A stretch of 64,000 bases of DNA, taken from assembly GCA_023653785.1 (NCBI GenBank), contig JAMKCH010005329.1, forward strand, positions 1-64,000. The letters run 5' to 3'. This DNA comes from Ophioderma brevispina (lineage: Eukaryota; Echinodermata; Ophiuroidea; Amphilepidida; Ophiodermatidae). Every line of letters starts with the position of its first letter. The first letter of the stretch is position 1. The translations under genes were made by a program, and so were the position numbers. This document shows, in pieces, positions 36,346-45,895 of this stretch. Under the pieces are notes generated by a model that was not told where the DNA came from, did no database searches, and saw only the letters and a list, made by a program, of their open reading frames with translations.

Positions 36346-37262
36346 CCAACGAATTGATTGATTTTATTCAGTTTTGTCAACAATATATAAAACATGATAA
36401 AAAGACAAGAGTAATGTACATGTTAAAAGACAATATAATTAACAAGAAAATTATATACAACAAGATAAAAAGAGAAAAGGTGTTTATAAGAACAAGGATA
36501 GTTCTTGAAAGCCAGCAAAATTCATGGCTTATTCCAATGAGGTCCTTTGGTTTCATACAATTTATAAAATGATGGATCAAAGCAGGCAAAAAGCACTGGA
36601 ACCCGAAGGAGCAAGCAAAAGACAAAAAAAGACAGGAAGGGGAAAATGCACACAAAGGATCTCATTGGAAATTTGCCAGTTGGAAGATTTTTTCGTATTG
36701 CACTTTCGAACCCATTTAAACTAGATATGCACTTATCTTTTCAATAAGCTTGTTCCATTCTCTAATTGCAGCAAAGTAAAATGTACTATCGGCAAAGCTC
36801 TTAATTTTGGTACAATAAAATTGAAAGCGCTTCCTCAAGTATTGTATCTGTGAAAGACAGAAGTTTGAATGAAATCGCCCTTTAAATGTGCTCCACCCGA
36901 TTACAACATTTGTTTCTGTTTCGAAGGAAGGGCCACCACAAAAATACTTTAGGGCCTATAATTCCAAAATTTCATTTAAATCAGAACCATTTTAATATGA
37001 GTTGTTATTGTGTGTATCACAATAGAGTACTGTACGAGCTATTTTCCGGTTAGCGTAAATAACCATATTTTAGCCTGTAGTATCATAATGGAAACGAAGT
37101 CAGTCAAAATATTTTCCAGATGAGATGAGAAAAATACAAGGTTTACAATGGTATAAAAATCTCAGTTTTGATGGTGTGAAAGGTGGGGTCGAGGCTGAGG
37201 ATCGGGTAGTGCCCCTTTAAATAGGGTGCACTATTGTTATTGAATATTTTGTGAAAATGGCA
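36346..37262 (-). pseudogene. LINE fragment inserted in P (antisense)
   Basis: The block lies between ATTCCAAC and AAAGGACCTGAA, sequences that are almost adjacent in Q, so about 915 bp were inserted in the tail of P. The minus strand near 36715-36795 reads IKSFADSTFYFAAIREWNKL then IEKISAYL and a stop, resembling the C-terminal region of CR1- or jockey-like LINE proteins. A plus-strand frame over 36524-36724 is a shadow. An intron as an alternative is less likely because the insert carries this coding-like antisense stretch and is absent from Q. Confidence 0.45.
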
Positions 37263-37374
37263 AAAGGACCTGAAAGCCAATACACAGACCTTGAGAGAAA
37301 CCAATTATCAAGGAGATCAAGATCAAACTTACACAGATCTCAATAGTAAAGCTGCCAACAATACAAGAATGATG

Positions 37375-37860
37375 ACACCAATCGGCAAGAAAGGGTTGAC
37401 ACCAATCAGCAAGAAAGGGTTGACACCAATCGACAAGAAAGGGGTGACACTAATCGGCCAAGAAAGGGTTGACACCAATCGGCAAGAAAGGGTTGACACC
37501 AATCGACAAGAAAGGGTTGGCACCAATCAGAAAGAAAGGGTTGACACCAATCGACAAGAAAGGGTTGGCACCTAATCGACAAGAAAGGGGTTGCACCAAT
37601 CGGCAAGAAAGGATTGGCCACCAATCGGCCAAGAGAGTGTTGGCACCCCAATCGGCAAGAAGAAAGGGTGGACACCACAATCGGCAAGGAAAGTGTTGGC
37701 ACCAATCGGCCAAGGCAAGAAAAAGATAAAGGTTGACAACAATCACAAGAAGGGTTGGCACCAATCGGCCAAGACCAAGGGTTGGCACCAATCGGAAAGC
37801 AAGAAAGGTTTGGCACCAATCCGGCAAGAAAGGGTTGGCACCATCGCAAGAAAGGGTTGA
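37375..37860 (+). repeat. 24-bp minisatellite in the tail of P, 19 units
   Basis: I count 19 units of GACACCAATCGGCAAGAAAG GGTT. The first eight are nearly uniform, while the distal ones carry 1-13 base indels, so homogenisation has worked on the proximal half only. The array follows directly after the second YTDL-type motif of the tail. A unit of 24 bp keeps the reading frame, and in the tail frame the unit reads DTNRQERV. Confidence 0.9.
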
Positions 37861-38009
37861 CACCTAATGTTTCAGCTGGCACCAGTTAATAGGCCTACCT
37901 ATAAAGATGGCACCAGTTATATGTACCTACAAGTTCTCATTGCACCATATTGGACATCAGAACACATAGCTAGGGCACTTTTGCAATTGGGAGGCAGAAG
38001 GAGGTCTCG

Positions 38010-38011
38010 TT

Positions 38012-38046
<35 letters not shown>

Positions 38047-38067
38047 GTGTGTGTGTGTGTGTGTGTG
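38010..38067 (+). repeat. (GT)n microsatellite
   Basis: An imperfect GT/GTAT repeat downstream of P, with its counterpart at 26714-26770. Confidence 0.9.
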
Positions 38068-38335
38068 AAAAACACCTCATAAAGGACACTACAGCACTAC
38101 AGGTGATGCATACATAATTTTAAAGTATACGTCTAGGTTTTCATGCATGGCATGGGTTATCATAGTGTATGCAGTACGTATGCTAACAATTGAAAGCTTG
38201 GGGGAAGTAAAGTAAACAACAATTTGTCTGGTTAAGTCAATACGTAAGCAAGCACTCAAAATAAACCATGCGTAGGGGCCTAGTTTGTACAGTAGAGCGG
38301 GAGCAAGGACTTGGGTCAAACATCATCGTTCATGT

Positions 38336-39211
38336 CCCACTACATCTCAGCTTTGACACCTTCGGTAGTTAGTATGGACCCTCTTCATCAATGCAAGATA
38401 GTTAGTGGTGTCAAATTGTGGTGTCATTTTTTCAATAGGGGCCAATTTAAGTTTACACAGGGGTCAAACTTTTAAATTACTCCAATCGTGTTGAAATGTA
38501 TACCATATTGTCCGTCTGGTCACAAGGATTACAAAAATGTATAGTTTGTACCATCTATGACCATTGGGTAAAAATGGCTGAAAGTGCAAAAAAGGTCAAT
38601 TTCCATTTGTACAGGGGTCAAAATCAGAGGTTGCTCCAAATTTAGTAAAAATGAAACAAATTGTTCATCTAGCTTAATGTGTCAAAATAAGGAATAGTTT
38701 GTAGCATCTGCAATGCAAAGTTATCATGCTATGTGGTAAAATAGGTCATGGGGCAACATAATCCAATTGGCATTGACCTTTTTTGACCTTTATCTCGGTA
38801 AGTAAACATTTAGCATAATCAAAACTATACTTTTTGGGAGTCCTCATTCCTCAGGCAATAATTTGCAAGCATTTAAAATACAATCATAGTAACTTTCAAT
38901 GTTGACCCCTGTACAAATTGAGTTTGACCTTTTTGCACTTTTAGCCATTTTTACCCAATAACTCTAAAACCAATGGTCATAGATGGTACAAACTATACAT
39001 TTTTGGAATCCTTGTGACTAGACGTACAATATGACATACATTTCAGCATGATTGGAGCAATTTAAAAGTTTGACCCCTGTACAAACTTAAATTGGCCCCT
39101 GTTGAAAAAGTGATACCACAATTTGCATGATTTGGCACCACTAACTACCTTGCATTGATGTAGAGGGTCCATACTAACTACTACAGGTGTCAAACCTTAG
39201 ATGTAGTCGGG
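38336..39211. mobile_element. Fold-back element, right arm of duplication
   Basis: This 876-bp palindromic element has end segments of about 320-340 bp that are inverted copies (GTATAGTTTGTACCAT near 38539 pairs with ATGGTACAAACTATAC near 38983). It sits between P and Q and ends just before the upstream region of Q. It matches 25539-26425. Confidence 0.8.
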
Positions 39212-39401
39212 CATGAAAGAACTCCCTAAATAAGGACCCTATGATATTCTGCTCCTGCTCTACATCTACAGGAGCTTACAGGAAAATACGATTGTTGTGA
39301 CATCCTATGCTTGTGGGTAGAACCATAATATTCGGCAGATTGCTGTGTTTGGTATTGGACTTGTTAGGACGTTTCCTTTCAATAGTAAAAGGAACTCCGG
39401 C

Positions 39402-40787
39402 ATGTCTTGTCCTGTAGTGGCAATACATGTAGGATTAATTATTATTATTCTACATGGGTGTAAGGCACAACTTGTTGATGTATCTGTTGGTGTAGCATAT
39501 CGTGTTTACAATGGTGTTGGTCCAGTAGTTCAACTGTCATGTTCTGCACATTTTCCAGGAGGAAGCTCAAATGAAATCATCCAGTGGGAATTTTCTGGCA
39601 AGATACTGAGTGAGAATAGTCAGCTGACTCAGGTGGCTCCTCCAAGATACGCTCTATCAGACGGTGGATACAGACTCTCTGTAATGAATGCTCTGAAAGA
39701 GGACGAAGGCCACTATAGCTGCAATGTAGGTGCAGATATAGAAGGAGCACGTCAGACAAAAAGTCAATCAGTAGAGGTTGAAATCTTGTCATATCTTCCA
39801 CCTCTGACTTATCCTGCATGCAACACAGGAACATGTAGTTCAGTCATTGATGGCAATTACCAACTTTTCAAATGTACTGCAGGCGAATCCTCTCCAGAAG
39901 TCAATCTAGATCTGATGCTTCAAAGATCAGATGGGTCACTCGAACACCTGGGTACTTCTCAACTCGCATTAGTACAAATTACTTTGGAAGACGACAATGC
40001 CATCTTCATTTGTCTAAGACCTTCCCCGATCTCAATCGTACTTGCTCTGCTGGTCCACTTGAAATAATGACTCCCTCTCCAGATGTTACTAAATCAACCA
40101 CCAAACGTGAAACAACCGGAACAACATTTGGATCAACCACTGAAATGAAGTCTTCCACATCTGTCATTGGTCACCAGATGTCACCTGTTCTCCAGGCAAT
40201 GACAACATTCAGTCGCAAACCACCGGTGTCTCCACCATGGTACTTATAATACTCATACTCATTGCTGTCATTGCCATTCTGGCCGATAATCTCCTAGCAG
40301 CAATGGTAATTGTACAACGACAACAACTCTTGGCTGTTACAGGCAAACAAGAAGATAATTCCAACCACGAAGAAGGACCTGAAAGATAATACACAGACCT
40401 TGATAGAACCAATCATCAAGGAGATCAAGATCAAAGTTATACAGATCTCACCAGTACAGTTGCCAACAATACTCACAAGAATGATGACACCAATCGGCAA
40501 GAAAGGGTTGGCACCAATCGGCAAGAAAGGGTTGACCCCAATAGGCAAGAAAGGGATGACACCAATCGGCAAGAAAGGGTTGGCAGTCCATATATGCATT
40601 TCAGAAGGGTCCAGAAGAAGATAACATTCATGAATACACAGACCTAAAGAAAGAGGGCAAAGAAAATCAGGAGATGGAAGCAGACAATGAGGCGTATGAT
40701 GATGTTGACAATGTACAGACTGATATGCCAGTGCAGATACATGCACAATCCTCAAATATAAATTATGTCAATGTAAAAAAGAAGTAG
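39402..40787 (+). pseudogene. Ig-superfamily transmembrane receptor Q with ITIM-like tail
   Basis: The start at 39402 gives a signal peptide (residues 1-22, hydrophobic core VGLIIIIL). Ig domain 1 spans residues 23-129: Cys47 in QLSCSA, Trp62 in IIQWEF and Cys107 in DEGHYSC, a V-like pattern. Ig domain 2 spans about 130-215, with Cys158 and Cys204 plus extra Cys140 and Cys145 and a later NRTC. A Ser/Thr-rich stalk follows (TKSTTKRETTGTTFGSTTEM), then a transmembrane helix at 40237-40314 and QRQQLLAV. The tail has tyrosines in YTDL (40390, 40438, 40635), YDDV (40695) and INYVNV (40764) and ends at TAG 40785-40787. A roughly 10-base deletion near 40014, a one-base loss near 40160, TAA at 40387 and a frame change near 40600 break it. 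A cell-surface immune or recognition receptor is inferred from the architecture. Confidence 0.85.
40486..40581 (+). repeat. 24-bp minisatellite in the tail of Q, 4 units
   Basis: Four tandem units of the same sequence as in P. In the frame of the transmembrane helix they read DTNRQERV, GTNRQERV, DPNRQERD and DTNRQERV. They separate the two membrane-proximal YTDL motifs from the distal YTDL, YDDV and YVNV motifs. Confidence 0.88.
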
Positions 40788-41792
40788 AGTGACTTTTGAT
40801 ATAATTAAGTACCATAACCAGCAACGGCATTTTTTAAAGGTTACATTTTGTGATTTCAAGCACGCACATTGTTTAATGTTTTGGTTTACAAACAAATATT
40901 GGTATCACAGAGTCCTTTAGGCCACTGTGTTGTAATTCCTGTTTTCCCCGTTTATGGGACAGAACTTTAAACTTGAATTTATTGCAGGTGAAACAGAATT
41001 CGCACGTAAGATTACGTACACATACTCTAAGGCTTGACACTTCAAATGATACAAAATCTTAACTTTGTAGGTAAGTTAGGGCACAAGGTTGGGATCACAT
41101 CTTAGTTGAGCTTATCAAGGTCCATACCTTGTAAATTCATCAGACCATACACCAGACCCCCCTCCCTCTTTAGGTTATGTCCCTGTCGGGACACAAACCC
41201 TGCCAAAAGCATAATATGTGTAAAATTTAAATTTTAAATTGTATTATTGTTGCTTTAATTGATCCTTCAGCTATAGCTGGCAGGACCACTTAGGCAATCC
41301 GTTGGGAGTGTGTCTGTATGTGTGTGTCAAAAATGTTTAAGTTTTTCATGTGTGTTTGTGTGTGTGCAAAAATTTTTAAGTTTTTTAAATTGACCTCAAT
41401 GAAAAGTTTAACTTCAATTGGAAAACCAAAACTTCTGTCATAGGTGCACAATGGGACCCCTCATAATGTTTTGATGAGGTCAAGGTCACGTTGAAAGGTC
41501 AAAAGTCAATGTGAGGTCAAGTTGAAATGGGCTAAAAATGTAAAATTGATCTAAATTGAAAACTTGAAGTTTCCTTGGAACCAACTTTTTGTCATAGTGG
41601 CACCAATGCGATCCCTCTATTTGATGAGATCAAAGGTTCACTTGCCAGGTTTCAAAGGTCATGGGGCGGCCCACATATTAATTCCTTTGAATATAGCGAG
41701 CGCGAAAGCCGAGAACCGCGAAATTCTAGTTAGAATTATTAACCAGGAGAAATATCATATGGGCTTTATTTAAGGAGTCCGTTTACCCCCCC
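40788..41792. other. 3' flank of Q and unassigned repeat-like DNA
   Basis: No clear AATAAA signal follows the Q stop. From about 41265 the sequence holds GT-rich words and several AGGTCAAAGGTCA-like words (41500-41670) and ends near GCGAGCGCGAAAGCCGAGAA, which looks like a dispersed repeat, but there is no second copy in the window. Confidence 0.4.
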
Positions 41793-41905
41793 GCCCTACA
41801 GAAAAGGTTAACACCTTTTGGTAGATTAGTATGGACCCTCTATATCAATGCTATAGGTATTTAGTACTCTCCAATGGTGGTGTCACTTTTTCAATAGGGG
41901 TTAGG
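41793..41905 (+). repeat. Fragment of the fold-back element
   Basis: The end segment of the 38336-39211 element is recognisable: ACACCTTTTGGTAG, TAGTATGGACCCTCTA and GGTGTCACTTTTTCAATAGG. Only one end is present, so it is a truncated copy. Confidence 0.7.
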
Positions 41906-42539
41906 TATGCCGTCAACGTCGAAGGGTAAGGAAGGGGGGTGGTGGTTTTATTTTATGTGCAATTTTAATGAAAATATATGCACAGTATGGCTCAAACCTC
42001 TCTGTTTATGTAAAACGAGCCAATTGCGATCATTTAGAGCTGAAAACCGCATGAAAATCCGATACTCCTACGTTCGTTTTTAAGCACAAATTGCATTTTA
42101 GCCTATTTTCTGTTGAAAATGCCAATTTTTGCGGTTCCGTGGAACTTGAGGACGTCCATTGTGACGCATACTATATTATGTGGTATTTGGTATCAATGGA
42201 AAGAGGAGGATCGAGCGTCCACTCTCCTAGGCATCGGGTGCGTTATTACGAATTCTCGAGGGAGTGGGGTGGTAACTACCGCCCCTTTTACACACTTGTT
42301 ACAAAAAAGGCTTGGTAGACTAGTATTGGCTGCACACCAACCAATTTTAAGGAGAGTGTTACGCCGGGGGCCGGGATAATAACATTTGTCATCAATAGCT
42401 AAAATTGACCGTAGTTGAGTGAGTTCGTGAAAACGGTGATGACAACATTAAAATGGTGGCAATTTGCAATACGACTCCATTTTTTCTCTCACAAAATGGA
42501 AGCCATCAAAGCCAAAAACACCTAAGAAGACAGTTTATA
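41906..42539. other. No gene recognised
   Basis: Two overlapping plus-strand frames (42091-42318, 42113-42379) have no domain and compete with each other. Nothing else was seen. Confidence 0.4.
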
Positions 42540-43660
42540 GGGTATAACAAAGTGTTTTTTTCTAGGGTCAAGGAGTTCAAAACAATTATTCGCCAAACTA
42601 AAAATGTTGAATGTGCCGATATTTTCCAAGATGGGGACATTTTATTGACACAAACCTTAATTTTTCTTAATATATCCTATGATGATGAGTGTGGTGTCAA
42701 ATTAAATATTTTCTGGGTCAAGGAGTTCAATAAAGCTATTTACAAAACTGTTCCATATGAATAAAACACATGTGCCAAGTTTATATTTACTCACTATTTT
42801 TCCAAGATGGTCAACATATCAAGACAAATCGTTTATACCTCATGCTCATACGATACAGCACCTATGATGACGATTTTGGTGACAATTGGATTTTTTTTAG
42901 GTCAGGAAGTTTTAAAACCGCATATTCTACAGAACTGTCGATAACTCGTGAATCATGTTATTCATGGACTACATATGTGACACCCAAAATAAACACCTTG
43001 ATTACCTATATGTATTCACCCAAAACATATCTCTCGAATTGCATGGGAATTTTTATATTTAGCCTGCATTAGTTTTTAATAGAAACTATTATTTTTGTTG
43101 TGTCAATATGCAAAGTAAAATGGCCCGAATTTTGACAATTAATGTGGTCCAGTGTGCCACGTGTCACAGGCATTGGTAATCATGTTTGGGGTTTTTTCGT
43201 TCATAGGGCCATAAAACGCAGTTAGAAGGTTCTAAGAAGGAGTTACTGAGGATTCTGTTTGTGGTATTAATTTATCAAGCATCTGGGTAATATATTTTAA
43301 ATCGACTTTGTTCCACATTCAGCCTGACCTTGCAGTAGTACACTCTGTGGGTACTTGTACTTAAAATATTAGGCTATCCTGGAAATCAGTGACAAAGCAA
43401 TAAACATCACTTTTCATATTCATCCTACAGGTTTGAGAATAGTTTTTATTGAACTCCTGACCCAGAAAACACCATTTTGACACCAAAATCATCCTCTTAG
43501 GTAGATAATATAAAATATAGACTATTTTCTTTGACATATGTAGGCCATCTTGAAAAAATAGCCATGTATATAATTTTCCATGACTCAGACAATCTGGCAA
43601 TTGTATATTGAATTCTTGACCCAGACAACATACATTTCAACACTAAGTCCCATAGTAGTG
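42540..43660. repeat. Diverged tandem units in inverted arrangement
   Basis: The left part (42540-42930) has about three diverged units with TTTTCCAAGATGG, GATGATGA.TTTGGTG and GGGTCAAGGAGTTCAA. The right part (43430-43625) contains the same words in reverse complement: GAACTCCTGACCCAG, TTTTGACACCAAAATCATC, GGCCATCTTGAAAAA. The whole can fold as a large imperfect hairpin. No protein is evident. Confidence 0.6.
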
Positions 43661-43949
43661 CTATTATCTTTAAATGGCGCCATTTTGGAAATGTTTTTTT
43701 GGTTTATGCAAATTGCCATCACTTTCCTTTTTGTCATCACGTATTTTCATGAAAACTACACAACCCACAACCCAATGATCAATTTTAGCTATTTTTGCAA
43801 ATGTTATTATTCCGGCCCTGGTGGGTAGAAATCTAAGGCCCTTTTCCACCTGATCTGCAGCCCTAGAGGGTTAAGCATCGTTCTTATGCATCTGCAACCC
43901 TCTTGTCTCCTATGCAATCGCACTACAGTAAGCCTGAAATCTAAAGGCC

Positions 43950-44330
43950 TCGTAAAAGGTTGGGGATAAGAGATGAGGTTCAAGGTCGTTCTGGGGTCAC
44001 TTAGGGTGATCATATTGATCAAGTTACACCTTTTGGTTGACATTCATTTTAAAACTAGCGTTTTTAGGGTTAGTGCAGTGATGGATCAAGATTTTACTTG
44101 GTATTGCTTATATTGAGATAAGGGGTATTATGTGGGGGTCACAGATGGGGTCAAGGGTTATTCATGGTTCACTTAGGGTCACATTGCTCTAGTATACACC
44201 TTTTGCTTGGCACTTTTTCCACTGTAGCTTTTTATTGCATGATGGAACTTTGGGACCAAGGGGTCTTATATAGGGTACGGATGGGAAGGTCAAAGGTCAT
44301 TCATGGATCACTTAGGGACATTATATTGCT
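43950..44330 (+). repeat. Diverged tandem repeat
   Basis: Three loosely similar units share GGGGTCA, CACTTAGGG, a stretch TATTGATC or CATTGCTC, and ACACCTTTTG.TTG. The period is about 150 bp. The similarity is weak. Confidence 0.5.
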
Positions 44331-44419
44331 CTCTTATTCTTTGACCAATAATCGGATGACCTATTTGGACCCGCGCTTCCTTTTTTTTTTAATACTTAAC
44401 CTGGGAAACAGGATTTTAT

Positions 44420-44700
44420 TTGAAGGTCCATGGTCCCGATCGCTAATGTCCTCGTCCCCAGTGACTATTTTTCTCATTTCCTGTGAAATCCTAGGGCAAA
44501 ATGATGTTTTTGTGTTGGTATGTTATGAGCGAAAATATCCCCATTTTTTGGTCAACCATTTAATTTTACACATACTACCTAGAGGATTAACAAAATCACG
44601 CGTTTTTTTAGCTCTCATTTCAAACGGGGTTTAAATTCAGCGTGAAACTTTACATGTCTGGGTTTTGGGCTGAAGGCCATTCTATCAAGATAACAATTAT
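44420..44700 (+). repeat. Tandem duplication, unit 1
   Basis: The segment is repeated at 44860-45145. Shared words are CGTCCCCAG, CCTGTGAAATC, GGTATGTTA, GAGCGAAAA, CGTTTTTTAGCT and GGGTTTTGGG-like followed by GAAGGCCAT. The period is about 445 bp. Confidence 0.65.
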
Positions 44701-44859
44701 AGACTTACATCGGGCCGGCAAGAAAACAGATAAACCCAAAAAAACAAAAAAAAAAAAAAAACTCTCCCCTTTTGGTTCGCCCTGGTGAATTGAAGGCCAA
44801 CACAGAGAATTGTCGAACGTGTAATTTTTTTGTGCATTCATTTGAAATATAACTAAATG

Positions 44860-45145
44860 AAAGGCCCTGGCCCAATTGCTAATAGGCTTCGTCCCCAGAA
44901 CCTCAGAATTTTACGTCAAAAGCTGTCAAATTTGGTATTTGTAGAAGCTGGCATATTTTTCCTCCTTATCCCTGTGAAATCTTAGGAACAAAGGATGTTT
45001 GGTATGTTAATGAGCGAAAAAAAAAAAAAATATGCCCAATGGGGCTTACAAAATCCATCGTTTTTTAGCTTTCACTTCACAACAGATTGATATCGGTGCA
45101 AATTACACATGGGATTTTGGGTTGAAGCCATCTTTCAAGATGAAA
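44860..45145 (+). repeat. Tandem duplication, unit 2
   Basis: This is the second copy of 44420-44700, with an A14 run where unit 1 has an ordinary ATATCC stretch. Confidence 0.65.
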
Positions 45146-45254
45146 ACTTTACATCCTTTAAAGATAGTCACCTGTACTGCTCCATTCCAAAGTTTGAGAC
45201 GAATTGGACCTTTCGTTTTGATGTTTTACACCTTTGTATAAAGTATAACAGTAC

Positions 45255-45402
45255 CAGTGGCGTAGCCAGAGGGGGGAGGGGGCAGATTGGCAGCTGCCCC
45301 CCCTGTGTGGAATCTTGCCCCCCCCCCCCGAAAAATAAGTGATTTACATAGGCCATACACTATACTAACAAATTTTTAAAAAAAAAGCTGGCTACGCCAC
45401 TG
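45255..45402. mobile_element. hAT MITE with perfect 15-bp inverted ends
   Basis: The ends are CAGTGGCGTAGCCAG at 45255-45269 and CTGGCTACGCCACTG at 45388-45402. A perfect 8-bp target duplication, AACAGTAC, lies at 45247-45254 and 45403-45410. Both are diagnostic of a hAT transposon, and CAGTGGCGTAGC ends are widespread in animals. The inside carries G and C runs and no frame. Confidence 0.93.
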
Positions 45403-45414
45403 AACAGTACAGGA

Positions 45415-45575
45415 CAGGGCGGCGCCTGAGAGTTTCAAAATTCTAGAAAAACAGGGGGTTTAAGTAATAAATTGTGTAAAAATTAGGGTTTTTACCTATA
45501 TGAGGTAATCATGTAATGTTTCTCCCCTCCTATGATTTTTGCCCCTCCTATGATTTTACCCTGGTACTGCCCCTG
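45415..45575 (-). mobile_element. hAT-type MITE, relative of the one inside P
   Basis: On the minus strand it starts CAGGGGCAGTACCAGGGTAA, continues with repeated ATCATAGGAGGGG and AAACCCCCTGTTTTTCTAGA and ends GGCGCCGCCCTG. It matches 36176-36321 and 28346-28508, with a longer distal end. It lies five bases from the target duplication of the 45255-45402 element. Confidence 0.78.
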
Positions 45576-45774
45576 CCATAGGATACTGTGTATTATCAAA
45601 ATTCCTGATCTAGAATTTTATAACAAAGTTGTTATTTTCTGTATGAAGGACATCGATTCGAGCTTAACTATTTCATACAGTAATTAGTATATGGACAAAC
45701 ATTATGTAATATGTAAAAACGATTTGTTAGAAAATTGAGGGAAATCTCTGAGTCGGCTAACTACAAGTTAAAAG

Positions 45775-45895
45775 TATGTGGGTGAGAGAGTGAGGGAAAG
45801 AGAGAGAGAGAGGAGAGAGAGAGAGAGGAGAGAGAGAGAGGAGCGAGAGAAGTGGATGGATGGAGAGAGAGGAGAGGAGGAGAGAAGAGATAAAT
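45775..45895 (+). repeat. (GA)n microsatellite
   Basis: A GA-rich imperfect repeat (GAGAGAGAGAGGAGAGAG and variants) extends over about 120 bp. Confidence 0.95.

Larger units (their letters stand above)
35110..37865 (+). pseudogene. Ig-superfamily receptor P
   Basis: P is a paralogue of Q, starting with the same upstream block (CTTGTGGGTAGAACCATAAT). The first Ig domain (35318-35590) keeps ALKEDEGRYSCNVG but has lost clean framing at its start. The second domain and stalk lie on 35722-36195: MLQRSDGSFEHLGTSQLTLA, FICRMTSDTFPTLNRTCFAG, then TKPPTKRETSGSTNGTFGST. A transmembrane helix follows (VLTMLFMILISILVNILLVL) and the juxtamembrane ERQRLLAV. A MITE (36176-36321) and a LINE fragment (36346-37262) interrupt the tail, which resumes at 37263 with QYTDLE and TYTDLNS and a 19-unit minisatellite. 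The expected role is a cell-surface recognition receptor; this copy is disrupted. Confidence 0.82.
35592..40606 (+). repeat. Right arm of a large inverted duplication
   Basis: This arm is the inverted counterpart of 24180-29085, with a spacer of about 6.5 kb between them. It carries most of P and nearly all of Q, plus the MITE, LINE, minisatellite, GT microsatellite and fold-back element in the same order. The first Ig domain of P (before 35592) and the distal tail of Q (after 40606) lie outside the duplicated arm. Confidence 0.9.

Noticed and set aside
36346..37262. Ordinary intron in the tail of P
   Set aside because: The block is missing from Q, its edges lack clear GT and AG signals, and it carries an antisense LINE-like peptide. 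Not fully excluded.
41490..41680. Cluster of nuclear-receptor half sites (AGGTCA direct repeats)
   Set aside because: AGGTCAAAGGTCA-like words occur throughout this kind of non-coding repeat (also near 1890, 44290 and 49290) and there is no gene start nearby.
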